Notes under the pieces: generated by a model
Seen by the model: the letters and a program-made list of their open reading frames with translations, nothing else
The model's database searches: none
Told to the model about the DNA's origin: nothing
Translations under genes and position numbers: made by a program
Part shown: positions 12,770 to 20,451 of the stretch, one piece after another
How positions within the stretch are numbered: position 1 is the stretch's first letter
Layout of the letters: each line of letters begins with the position of its first letter
Assembly: GCF_012843875.1 (NCBI RefSeq)
Contig: NZ_JABAFY010000006.1
Location: forward strand, 1 to 64,000
DNA length: 64,000 nucleotides
Direction of reading: 5' to 3'
DNA from: Desulfovibrio piger
GTDB taxonomy: Bacteria > Desulfobacterota > Desulfovibrionia > Desulfovibrionales > Desulfovibrionaceae

Positions 12770-13023
12770 TTAGAGCCATGGTACGATTTTGTTCAAAAAT
12801 AATCATCAAATACAGATCATTATGAACAGCGTCCGGGCTATGCCCTGTTTACCGGAGAACGAGTGCCGCCGGCAAACAAATACAAGAAAAAAATAAGGGG
12901 AATGTCCGAAGGGCCTTGGCGGGGGCAGGAAGGGCAGCTCCGCAAGGGCCGGGGACGGAAGAAAAGTTTTTTTGCCGTCCGTTCCGTACGGCAAAGCCTT
13001 TTGTTCACAAGGCTGCACGGTCT

Positions 13024-13047
13024 GCGGGGCACACAGCGGTGCCCCGC
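13024..13047 (-). terminator. Hairpin at the 3' end of ispH
   Basis: A perfect 9-bp stem (GCGGGGCAC / GTGCCCCGC) with a 6-base loop lies 11 bases after the ispH stop codon. No T-run follows on the minus strand. Confidence 0.5.
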
Positions 13048-13057
13048 GGAAGTCCCG

Positions 13058-13909
13058 TTAATCCGGCAACTGCTCCAGCCATTGCTGGGTGGCGTCGATG
13101 AGCTTGCGGGGCGTGGAAGCCCCGGCGGTAAGGCCCACACGCCCCTTGCCGGCAAAGTCTTCGGCCCGCAGTTCTTCGGCCTGTTCGATATGATAGGTGC
13201 TGATGCCGCTCTGGGCCGCCAGATCGGCCAGACGGCGGGTGTTGCCGCTCTGGCGGCCGCCCACTACCACCATGGCATCCACCTGGGCAGCGATGCTGCG
13301 GGCCTCTTCCTGGCGTTCGCGGGTGGCATCACAAATGGTGGCCAGCACCTTGAGCCGGGGCAGGCGGTCGCGCAGTTCCTTTTCCAGCTGTTCGAAGACG
13401 GAACGGTCCTGGGTGGTCTGGGAGGCCAGCACATAGGAACGTTCCGGGTCCACATGCAGGGCGGCCAGTTCGTCACGGCTGCCGAACACATGGGCCGGTC
13501 CGTGGGCATAGGAGACAAGGCCGCGCACTTCGGGATGGTCGGCCTCACCGAAAAGCAGCAGCTCCTCGCCGTCGCGGGTGGCACGTTCGATGGCCAGCTG
13601 GGCGCGCTTGACCTTGGGGCAGGTGGCGTCCACCACGTCGGCGCCGGTGGCGCGGACGGCCTCCTCCACCTGACGGGTGATGCCGTGGGCGCGGATGAGG
13701 ACCCTGTCCGTGGCGTTGAGCTGGGAAGGATCCTGGGCGCAGAAGACCCCCAGGGCCCCATAGTCGGCCAGGACCTGCGGGTTGTGGATGATGGGGCCCA
13801 GAGTGCAGGTGCGGCCTTCGCAGGGCTGTTCCAGAGCGGTATCCAGTTTTTGCAGGGCCAGGCCGACCCCCATGCAGAAACCGGCGGTCTTGGCGCGGAT
13901 GACGTCCAT
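13058..13909 (-). CDS. ispH: 4-hydroxy-3-methylbut-2-enyl diphosphate reductase
   Basis: The last enzyme of the non-mevalonate (MEP) isoprenoid pathway. It reduces HMBPP to IPP and DMAPP using a [4Fe-4S] cluster. The three cluster cysteines are visible at Cys12 (GFCMGV), Cys97 (DATCPKV) and Cys193 (TICDATRERQ). Other family motifs are IHNPQVL, RAHGI, GEADHPEVRG, VVGGRQSGNTRRL and the C-terminal GLTAGASTPRKLI. At 283 residues it has normal length. The start is the ATG after GGGAGAGAACT. The longer frame would add a low-complexity N-terminus that runs through the probable promoter. It appears monocistronic, with a hairpin just after its stop. Identity is secure. Confidence 0.95.
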   Translation of the reverse strand: MDVIRAKTAGFCMGVGLALQKLDTALEQPCEGRTCTLGPIIHNPQVLADYGALGVFCAQDPSQLNATDRVLIRAHGITRQVEEAVRATGADVVDATCPKVKRAQLAIERATRDGEELLLFGEADHPEVRGLVSYAHGPAHVFGSRDELAALHVDPERSYVLASQTTQDRSVFEQLEKELRDRLPRLKVLATICDATRERQEEARSIAAQVDAMVVVGGRQSGNTRRLADLAAQSGISTYHIEQAEELRAEDFAGKGRVGLTAGASTPRKLIDATQQWLEQLPD

Positions 13910-14300
13910 AGTTCTCTCCCGGAAAAGATTCTTTGCGGCAGTGTTCCGTGAGAGGGAGGCCCTGTCAAGGGGAAGGGGCGCTCGCACTGTGCGGGAATCG
14001 CCGCCGGATGGCGGATGCTGTCTGGCATCCGGGCGGGTCCGCCTGTGCGGCGGCACGGCACCTTCGGCGCACACCGTCCTATCGACACGCTCGATATACG
14101 GGAAAGGGGCAGAGCCTGTGAGCAGGTGCGTCTGTGATTGCACGGGGGATACAAGACGCCTGCCTGTGGGGGACGGGGCAGGCAGGGGAAATCCCGTCCG
14201 GCAGGCGGCGGATGGCTCCCCGGCTGGAGAGGAGATGAAGAAGGCTGTCCAGGAAGGCAAAGGAAAGCGCGGGGGAGAGAAGACCGGAACTCCCCGTCGA
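13910..14300. other. Intergenic region between ispH and dus
   Basis: About 390 bases without a gene. It contains the probable ispH promoter close to the start codon. The rest is G+C-rich, with no recognisable coding or RNA signature, and ends in the dispersed 3'-end element that follows dus. Confidence 0.5.
13940..13968 (-). promoter_or_regulatory. ispH: Candidate sigma-70 promoter of ispH
   Basis: On the minus strand a perfect -35 TTGACA (13963-13968) is followed by 17 bases and AACACT (13940-13945, 3 of 6 matches to TATAAT). The implied start point leaves a leader of about 24 bases before the ispH ATG. Confidence 0.45.
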
Positions 14301-14406
14301 GCGTCCTGTGCGGAGCACGGGACGCCGTGAGCGGTTTTTGAAGGATGGGGGAGTTTGAGGGGGAAGGGGACTTTTTTCCGCTGGAAAAAGTCCCCTTCCC
14401 CCTCAA
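14301..14406 (-). repeat. Dispersed 3'-end element behind dus
   Basis: Hairpin A has about 23-bp arms (about 14355-14379 and 14383-14406) and lies 14 bases after the dus stop. On the minus strand the tail AAACTCCCCCATCCTTC then CAAAAACCGCTCA follows, and then hairpin B at 14301-14325 (GCGTCCTGTGC / GCACGGGACGC). Confidence 0.75.
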
Positions 14407-14419
14407 CAGATCTTGCCGT

Positions 14420-15418
14420 TTATTCCGGCAAAAAGCGGTCCATCAGCTCGTGCAGACCTTCCCAGGACGTGCAGCGGCAGAGCTCGAGGCGCAGGGCCTT
14501 GACGCCGGGCAGGCTGCGCACGTAGCGGGGCACCACGCTGCGCATCTTCCAGAGGGCGGCGCGACCGGGACAGAGCTCCTGGGCCAGTTCCATGTGGCGC
14601 AGGACCATGGCCCGCAGGGCGGCCGGTGAGGGGGGCTGGGGCTCCTCGCCCCGGCAAAGGCGGAGGTGGTCGTCGAAGATGGCCGGGCCGTGCATGGCGC
14701 CCCGGGCGTACATGACCGTATCCACGCCGGTCTGCTCCAGCACGCGCAGGCCGTCCCGGGCGCTGAACAGGTCGCCGCTGGCGATGAGGGGGATGTCCAG
14801 GGCTTGCTTGAGCTCGGCCAGCACCTCGTGGGCGGCCTCGCCGCCGAAGCCCTGGCGCGCCGTACGCGGATGCAGGGTGATCCAGCCCGCGCCCAGATCC
14901 TGGAGGCGCAGGGAAAGGTCGCGCCAGACATGCCTTTGGCTGTCCAGGCCCAGACGGATCTTGAAGCCCACCCGTCCGGGACCGGCGGCCTGGAGCATGG
15001 CGCGGGCCACTTCGAGGGCATTGGGCACATCGCCCAGCATGGCGGCCCCGGCCCCCTGTTTGAGGACCTTGGCCACCGAGCAGCCCATGTTGAGGTCGAA
15101 CCAGCCGTAGCCCACGTCGCGGAGCATCTCCACGGCCCGTTGCAGGAAGGAGGCCTCGGCGCCGAAAAGCTGGACCACCAGCGGCTGGTCCTCGGGCAGG
15201 CTCTGCAACAGCTCGCCGGTGCCGGGGCTGCGGTAGACAAGGCCCTTGGCGCTGACCATCTCGGTCACGCAGACCGCCGCGCCGTACTGGCGGCAGAGCA
15301 GGCGGAAGGGCAGGTCGCTGTAGCCGGCCAGGGGCGCCAGCCAGGGGTGCTCCCGGTCGAAGGGCAGGCTGTCGGGGGTGGCCGGGGATTCCGGCAGGAA
15401 AAACGCTTTGTGCATCAT
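14420..15418 (-). CDS. dusB: tRNA-dihydrouridine synthase
   Basis: A flavoenzyme that reduces specific uridines of tRNA to dihydrouridine. The 332-residue TIM-barrel protein has the Dus signature: LAPLAGYSDLPFR near the N-terminus, VTEMVSAKGL, VVQLFGAE, and the active-site segment DLNMGCSVAKVLKQGAG with the catalytic cysteine. FKIRLGLD and YARGAMHGPAIFDD (flavin-phosphate region) follow. Its start overlaps the stop of the SulP gene in TGATGATG, a typical translational coupling arrangement, so I start it at the first ATG; a TTG one codon earlier is possible. The subfamily (DusB versus a Dus of other specificity) is not certain. The 3' end carries the dispersed hairpin element. Confidence 0.88.
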   Translation of the reverse strand: MMHKAFFLPESPATPDSLPFDREHPWLAPLAGYSDLPFRLLCRQYGAAVCVTEMVSAKGLVYRSPGTGELLQSLPEDQPLVVQLFGAEASFLQRAVEMLRDVGYGWFDLNMGCSVAKVLKQGAGAAMLGDVPNALEVARAMLQAAGPGRVGFKIRLGLDSQRHVWRDLSLRLQDLGAGWITLHPRTARQGFGGEAAHEVLAELKQALDIPLIASGDLFSARDGLRVLEQTGVDTVMYARGAMHGPAIFDDHLRLCRGEEPQPPSPAALRAMVLRHMELAQELCPGRAALWKMRSVVPRYVRSLPGVKALRLELCRCTSWEGLHELMDRFLPE

Positions 15419-17247
15419 CAATGTTCCGTAGTGCGGGACGCAGGGTCTTCGGGTTGCATCTGTTGCAGGCGCTGCTGCGCCAGCTGGTCCACGCTGCGGG
15501 GGGCAGCGGCCGTGGGGCAGGCGGGACCGGGACAGGATTCCTCGGGGCAGCCGGTGTGGCAGCAGATATGCCTGTTCAGCATGTCCACGCCGATGCGCAG
15601 GCCGTCGCCCAGGGTATCGGCCACAAAGCCGTCGCTCAGGCAGTCGATGACGCCCGTGCGGCCGAGGATGTCGCGCACGTTGCGGCTGCCCACCACCAGG
15701 ACCACCGGCACACTGCGGGCATAGCAGCGTTCGAGGAACTGCTCAAGGGCATGGGCGCCGGAGGCATCCAGCCAGAACACGCGGGTCAGGTGCAGGACCA
15801 CCAGACGGGGCGGCGTGTCGTCCTCTTCGTAGAGCTGGCGCTCCAGCTCATGGATGGCGCCGAAGAAGAGCGTGCCTTCGATGACGTAGACCACCAGGCC
15901 TTCGGGCATGTTGTCCGGGGCATAGCGCATGAGCGGGTCCGTGGCCCGCAGGCGGCGTACCCGGGGATGGGCCGCCTTGTAGATGAAGAGGGTCAGGGAG
16001 AGCAGCACGCCGATGAACACGGCCCGCTCCAGATCGAGGAGCAGGGTGGACGCGAAGGTGATGAGCAGCACCCAGCGGTCGATGCGCGTGGCCCGCAGGC
16101 AAAGGCGGATGGCCGGGATGTCGATCATGTTCACCGAGATGAGCAGCAGCACGCCCGCCAGGGCAGGCATGGGCAGCCAGCTGACCAGCGGCGCCATAAC
16201 GAAGAGCATGGGCAGGGCCAGCAGGCCCGAAAAGACCGTGCCCATGCGGCTGCGCCCGCCGCTGGTGACCACCAGGGCGCTGCGGGTGAAGGAGCCGCAA
16301 CCGGGGATGCCGGAGGTGAGGCCCGCGGCGATGTTGCCGAGGCCCTGACCGATGAGTTCCTGGCTGCCGTCGAAGCGGTCGCCGCGGATGCCCGCCAGCT
16401 GCTTGCCGATGGCCAGGGATTCCACGGCGCCCAGCAGGGCGATGGCCAGCGCGGGCATGAACAGGTCGCGGATGGAGGCCATGTCGAAGGCCGGGGGCAG
16501 GGAAAGGGGCGGGACCACGCTGGGGATGGCGCCCACCAGGCGCACGCCCTGCTCGTGGAGACCCAGCAGGGCCGAGACGGCGGAGATGATGACCAGGGCC
16601 GCCAGGGTGGCCGGGAAGCGGCGCGAGATGCGCTTGAAAAGCAGGATCAGCAGGATGGTGCCCCCGGAGACCAGCAGGCACCAGATGTTGAGATGAGTGA
16701 AGTTGTGGATGACGTGATCGATCTGGGGGAAGAATCCCTGTGCCTGGGAGGAGGGCAGGCCCAGCGCGGTCTTGAGCTGGCCCGACGCGATGAGCAGGGC
16801 CGCACCGGCGGAGAAGGCCACCATGACCGAATGGGAGATGAAATTGGCCAGCTCGCCCAGACGGGCAAGGCCCATGCCCACCTGGATGAGGCCGCAGAGC
16901 AGGGCGATGCCGAAGATGTAGGGCATGCGGGCCTCTTCGGGCAGACTGGCCACGGTGATGCCGCCGATGCTGACCGTGCTCATGGTGGTGAACAGCACCA
17001 TGGAGATGGCGTTGGTGGGGCCGGCGGCCAGATAGCGGGCCGACCCCCAGAGGGCGGCCACGATGACCGGCAGCATGCAGGCATAGATGCCGTATTGCGG
17101 GTGCACCCCGGCGATGAGGGCATAGGCCATGGCCTGGGGGACGGCCATGGGGGTGACGGTGAGCGCGGCGACGAAGTCGGCGCGGAAGTCGCGCAGGCTG
17201 TAGTGACGCAGTTCGTTCAGGAAGGGGAAGAGGCGGGCGGCATTCAT
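15418..17247 (-). CDS. SulP-family anion (sulfate-type) transporter with STAS domain
   Basis: The 609-residue protein has an N-terminal membrane domain of about 10-14 helices (residues about 25-420) with the SulP motifs PQAMAYALIAGVHPQYGIYA and SLAIGKQLAG, followed by a cytosolic STAS domain (about 450-560, including VVLHLTRVFWLDASGAHAL). Family members carry sulfate, bicarbonate or other anions; sulfate uptake is plausible in a sulfate reducer but is not proven by the sequence. The last 40 residues are unusual: HICCHTGCPEESCPGPACP holds five cysteines and two histidines and could bind metal. The ATG follows CGGAGCGCCGCC. The stop codon overlaps the start of dus. Confidence 0.88.
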   Translation of the reverse strand: MNAARLFPFLNELRHYSLRDFRADFVAALTVTPMAVPQAMAYALIAGVHPQYGIYACMLPVIVAALWGSARYLAAGPTNAISMVLFTTMSTVSIGGITVASLPEEARMPYIFGIALLCGLIQVGMGLARLGELANFISHSVMVAFSAGAALLIASGQLKTALGLPSSQAQGFFPQIDHVIHNFTHLNIWCLLVSGGTILLILLFKRISRRFPATLAALVIISAVSALLGLHEQGVRLVGAIPSVVPPLSLPPAFDMASIRDLFMPALAIALLGAVESLAIGKQLAGIRGDRFDGSQELIGQGLGNIAAGLTSGIPGCGSFTRSALVVTSGGRSRMGTVFSGLLALPMLFVMAPLVSWLPMPALAGVLLLISVNMIDIPAIRLCLRATRIDRWVLLITFASTLLLDLERAVFIGVLLSLTLFIYKAAHPRVRRLRATDPLMRYAPDNMPEGLVVYVIEGTLFFGAIHELERQLYEEDDTPPRLVVLHLTRVFWLDASGAHALEQFLERCYARSVPVVLVVGSRNVRDILGRTGVIDCLSDGFVADTLGDGLRIGVDMLNRHICCHTGCPEESCPGPACPTAAAPRSVDQLAQQRLQQMQPEDPASRTTEH

Positions 17248-17406
17248 GGCGGCGCTCCGAGGTATGGAAGGTGACGGGCCCGGAAGGGCGACGCCCGGCA
17301 GGACAGGGCGCCGGAAAAAAACGGCGCATGTCCCCGCAGGGCGGGCGGCATCGTGACAGGAAAGGGGCAGGGTATCCCGACGGCGTGCGCCGTGTGGCGT
17401 ACGGTT

Positions 17407-17431
17407 CCGCCGTCCTGGCAGGGGACGGCGG
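17407..17431 (-). terminator. Hairpin behind the GAF-like gene
   Basis: CCGCCGTCC and GGACGGCGG form a 9-bp stem with a 7-base loop, about 28 bases after the stop codon on the minus strand. No T-run follows. Confidence 0.35.
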
Positions 17432-17458
17432 CGTTACGGGGGATCGGCCTGCCCCGGC

Positions 17459-18574
17459 CTAGTCGTGGGAGTCGTCTTCCAGCTTGAGGACGTCCTGCCC
17501 CAGTGCGTAGCGCATGAGGGAAGGACGCTCCGCGGATTTTTTCAGGGAGCCGATGATGCGGGTCATGCGGCGGGTGCCTTCCAGCACGCCGCCCAGATGC
17601 CCGGCCAGTTCCGTCAGGTCGGCGCGGGCCAGGATCTTTTCCAGTTCCAGGGCCAGGCGCTGGCCGCGTGAATCCTCGTGGAACTCCGCGCGCAGTTCGC
17701 GGGAAAGGCGCAGGGCACGGGAAAGGTTGTTGTCGATGTCTTCCACCAGCTCGCCGCAGTATTCGGCCTGGTTGCGCATGATGTTCAGGGCATTGTTGCC
17801 GTAGTGGGCCATGGCGCCGGCGGCCTTTTCCAGCGTGTCGCGGGCCACGGCCAGGCGGCGGCCCGTGGTCAGGGACACGATGCGGGCGCATTTGGACAGG
17901 AAGTGGGCGTCGTACATCTCGAAGCCGTATTCCCGCTGGGTGTAGAGCAGCACCAGGCCGAAGGGCGGCCGGTCGTTGCGTTCGCGCAGCACGAAGGCCA
18001 GACGGGAACGGTAGCCCGCCTTGTAGACCACGCAGTCGAAGGACTCGCCGCCGCGTTCGATGCCCCGCAGGTTGTTGGACACCACATGCCGGGCCGAGCC
18101 TTCCTTGACCGTGCGCATGACCGGGTGGTTGCGGATGCCTTCTTCCAGGGCGGGGACCACCATGGGGATGCCGCCGCCGTCACGGCGCGCGGCGGCCTGC
18201 ACCACCCACTCGCCCTGGGGGTTGCGCAGACGGCAGACATAGAGGTCGGCATGCAGGGCATGGACCAGGATCTCGGCGCTCTGGCGCAGCACTTCTCCGG
18301 GGGGCGCCATATGGTCGGCCATGGAGAGCAGGTCGTTGGAGACACGCAGCAGGGTCTCCGTCTCGCTCTGCATGGCGGCGACGGAGGAGAGCAGCTGGAG
18401 CAGCGAGCGCCAGCTGCGCAGGGGCACGGCCCGCACATCGGGCTGGTAGCCGCGCTTCAGGGAGCGGTAGGCGGCCCGGATAAGGGCGATGATGGCAGGA
18501 CGCACTTCGGGCGGCGCGTGTCTGACGATCTCGGTGATGGCTTCGCGCGGGGTGCGCAGGGAGTGGTATGACAC
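17459..18574 (-). CDS. GAF-like sensor/regulatory protein of unknown function
   Basis: A soluble protein of about 371 residues. The middle (about residues 85-250) has a GAF-like pattern, with a cysteine-containing sensor-like stretch LHADLYVCRLRNPQGEWVVQ and LAFVLRERNDRPPFGLVLLYT. The C-terminal third is long-helical: MAHYGNNALNIMRNQAEY then RALRLSRELRAEFHED. It resembles a histidine-kinase dimerisation segment, but no ATPase domain (N, G1, G2 boxes) follows. A good sigma-70 promoter upstream places the transcript start near 18627, so a TTG at 18652 is excluded. The GTG at 18574 after GCGAG is my choice, with moderate confidence. It is divergent from the OmpH-like gene. The role is unknown; a signal-responsive partner of another regulator is one possibility. 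Confidence 0.6.
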   Translation of the reverse strand: MSYHSLRTPREAITEIVRHAPPEVRPAIIALIRAAYRSLKRGYQPDVRAVPLRSWRSLLQLLSSVAAMQSETETLLRVSNDLLSMADHMAPPGEVLRQSAEILVHALHADLYVCRLRNPQGEWVVQAAARRDGGGIPMVVPALEEGIRNHPVMRTVKEGSARHVVSNNLRGIERGGESFDCVVYKAGYRSRLAFVLRERNDRPPFGLVLLYTQREYGFEMYDAHFLSKCARIVSLTTGRRLAVARDTLEKAAGAMAHYGNNALNIMRNQAEYCGELVEDIDNNLSRALRLSRELRAEFHEDSRGQRLALELEKILARADLTELAGHLGGVLEGTRRMTRIIGSLKKSAERPSLMRYALGQDVLKLEDDSHD

Positions 18575-18634
18575 GAAAATTCTCGCTTGGTGGCAGGTCC
18601 GCCCTGAAGATCTTATGAAATAAGGACAACGTTC

Positions 18635-18662
18635 AGAATAACAATATCGCAACCTTTGTCAA
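18635..18662 (-). promoter_or_regulatory. Sigma-70 promoter of the GAF-like gene
   Basis: On the minus strand a perfect -35 TTGACA (18657-18662) and -10 TATTCT (18635-18640) are separated by 16 bases in an A+T-rich island. The predicted start near 18627 decides against the longest reading frame of the gene. Confidence 0.6.
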
Positions 18663-18727
18663 TGCGCGTGCCGTCTTGCACGAGGTCCCGTCCCGGCCGT
18701 ACGCCGGAGCGGGGCGGCGGAAAAGAG

Positions 18728-18756
18728 TTGAGTCCCGGAACAAAACATCGTACAAG
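18728..18756 (+). promoter_or_regulatory. Candidate sigma-70 promoter of the OmpH-like gene
   Basis: TTGAGT (18728-18733), a 17-base spacer and TACAAG (18751-18756) each match consensus in 4 of 6 positions. This would give a leader of about 50 bases. Confidence 0.35.
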
Positions 18757-18811
18757 CAGGCCATTCAGACTGAAACCGCACATCTTGCGGATGATCCAAG
18801 GAGAACTCCCC

Positions 18812-19456
18812 ATGCGTATTCGTTTCCTCGTCCTTTCCCTGCTCGTCCTCTGCCTCGCCGTCAGCGGCTGCCAGCAGACCCAGGAACCCGCCGTCAAGGT
18901 CGGCGTGGTCGATATGAACCGCCTGCTGCGTGACAGCGAGCCCGGCAAGGAAGCCAGCCGCTTCCTGGAAGGCATGCAGAAAGAGATCCAGCAGCAGATC
19001 GACGACGTGCAGGCCCGTCTGGGCAAAGACCCCGAGAACGAAGCCCTGCAGCGTGAACTGCAGGCCATCTACATGGGTGGCCAGCAGCGCATCAACGCCG
19101 AACAGCAGAATGTGGTCAGCCAGCTGCTGGACCTGACCCAGCGTCTGGTGAACAACTACCGCAAGGCCAACGGCCTGAGCGTGGTGCTGGGCACGGACGT
19201 GGCCGTGGCCTATGATCCCGCCCTGGACGTGACCAATGCCCTGCTGGACGAAATGAACAAGCAGAAGGTCAACTTCGTGTCCGTGAGCAACCCCCAGCCC
19301 GAAGCTCCCGCCGCGGCCGAAGCTCCCGCCGCCGAAGCGCCCGCCAAGGCCGCCCAGGACACCAAGGCCGCGGAGAAGCCCGCTGAAAAGCCCGCTCCCG
19401 CCGCCGAAAAGCCCGCTGCCGAAAAGGCCGCTCCGGCCGAAGCCAAGGCCAAGTAG
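18812..19456 (+). CDS. OmpH/Skp-family periplasmic lipoprotein
   Basis: A 214-residue protein with a lipoprotein signal (LCLAVSGC, lipid-anchored Cys about residue 20). It is followed by the Skp/OmpH-type opening VKVGVVDMNRLL, a long coiled coil (about residues 40-110, with alternating charged heptads) and the strand-forming LSVVLGTDVAVAYDPALDVT segment. Skp proteins are trimeric chaperones that hold unfolded outer-membrane proteins. This one is unusual in being a predicted lipoprotein and in carrying a C-terminal tail of about 60 residues of Ala/Pro/Glu/Lys repeats (AEAPAAEAPAKAA then AEKPAEKPAPAAEKPAAEK), a likely disordered linker or peptidoglycan-spanning tail. The start ATG at 18812 follows AAGGAGAACTCCCC. 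A strong terminator follows. Confidence 0.8.
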   Translation: MRIRFLVLSLLVLCLAVSGCQQTQEPAVKVGVVDMNRLLRDSEPGKEASRFLEGMQKEIQQQIDDVQARLGKDPENEALQRELQAIYMGGQQRINAEQQNVVSQLLDLTQRLVNNYRKANGLSVVLGTDVAVAYDPALDVTNALLDEMNKQKVNFVSVSNPQPEAPAAAEAPAAEAPAKAAQDTKAAEKPAEKPAPAAEKPAAEKAAPAEAKAK

Positions 19457-19478
19457 CCCCAGTCTTCGATGCTATCCA

Positions 19479-19507
19479 AGAGCCCCGGTCCTTCCGGGGC
19501 TCTTTTT
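19479..19507 (+). terminator. Intrinsic terminator of the OmpH-like gene
   Basis: AGAGCCCCGG and CCGGGGCTCT form a 10-bp stem with a 5-base loop, followed by TTTTG, about 22 bases after the stop. Confidence 0.85.
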
Positions 19508-19566
19508 GTCTCTTCCGTCCGGCGGCATCCAGGTGTCGCACGGCGGGAGGTATTTTTGAGGGAACA

Positions 19567-20262
19567 ATGAAAGACTTTGAAAAATTCATCGACGGTTTCA
19601 GGAACTTCCGCCGCTTCTACTTCGATGCGGAGAACGACTACTACACGTCCCTGAACAAGGGGCAGCATCCCAAGGCCATCGTCATCGCCTGCAGCGATTC
19701 CCGTGCCGACCCGGCCCTGCTCATGGGCTGCGACCCGGGCGACATCTTCGTGGTGCGCAACGTGGCCAACCTGGTGCCCCATGCCGACGACGCCCTGCGT
19801 CGCGATGCCGTGCTGGCCGTGCTGGAATACGGGGTGCACCACCTCAAGGTGGAGCATATCATCGTGCTGGGGCACTCCGGCTGCGGCGGCATCCAGGCCC
19901 TGCTGAACCCCGAATCGCTGCATGACGAGAGCTTCGTGGCCAACTGGGTCTCCATGGCCGCGCCCGCCCTGGAACGGATGCGCGAGGACGTGCGCGACGA
20001 GAGCCCGGCTGACCGGCAGCGCCACTGCGAAGAGGCCGCCATCCTGGTCTCCATCGACAATCTGCTCTCCTATCCCTGGATCCAGGAACGGGTGGCCGCC
20101 CACAAGCTGTCGCTGCACGCCTGGTATTTCGACATGTCGCAGGGCTCCCTGCTGGCCTATTTCCCGGACAGCGAGACCTTCGAGCCCCTGGTGGCCCACT
20201 GCCGCCAGTGCGGGGCCCTGGATGCCGCCTGTGGCTGCCATGCGCATGGCAGCCAGGCCTAG
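19567..20262 (+). CDS. Beta-class carbonic anhydrase
   Basis: Interconverts CO2 and bicarbonate in the cytoplasm. The 231-residue product shows the beta-class zinc site: Cys42, with Asp44 and Arg46 in ACSDSRADP, then His103 and Cys106 in VLGHSGCGGIQ. DIFVVRNVANLV lies between them. The length is typical. The ATG is preceded by GAGGGAACA. The C-terminus holds extra Cys/His (HCRQCG, ACGCHAHG), which may be incidental. The gene lies just after a terminator and just before a permease gene on the same strand. It may supply bicarbonate for carboxylation; that role is inference. Confidence 0.93.
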   Translation: MKDFEKFIDGFRNFRRFYFDAENDYYTSLNKGQHPKAIVIACSDSRADPALLMGCDPGDIFVVRNVANLVPHADDALRRDAVLAVLEYGVHHLKVEHIIVLGHSGCGGIQALLNPESLHDESFVANWVSMAAPALERMREDVRDESPADRQRHCEEAAILVSIDNLLSYPWIQERVAAHKLSLHAWYFDMSQGSLLAYFPDSETFEPLVAHCRQCGALDAACGCHAHGSQA

Positions 20263-20283
20263 GACAGGCCCGGCGCCTGTCCT
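20261..20283 (+). terminator. Hairpin at the carbonic anhydrase stop
   Basis: AGGACAGGC and GCCTGTCCT form a 9-bp stem starting inside the stop codon. No T-run follows, so terminator strength is unclear. Confidence 0.4.
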
Positions 20284-20451
20284 CCCCATACGCTGAGAAA
20301 TGGCCCGGCAGTACGGATGCAGGGCCTGTCCCGGATGGCGGCAAGGCCGCTGTCCGGCAGGCTCCCCCGTGCTGTCCCGGGCTTTTTTATGGTGCCCGGT
20401 TTTGTAGCCTGCGCTTCTGGACATCCGCCCGGGAGAAGCATAAGCAAGGGC

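Larger units (their letters stand above)
12588..13057. other. Intergenic region between selB and ispH
   Basis: About 470 bases without a convincing gene. The A+T-rich part at 12745-12850 is the probable selB promoter zone and holds a CRP/FNR-like palindrome. The part next to ispH holds a strong hairpin. The open frames in between have no family signature. Confidence 0.5.

Noticed and set aside
12588..13057. Search for a tRNA-Sec gene next to selB
   Set aside because: No acceptor stem, long extra arm or T-loop pattern could be assembled in this spacer.
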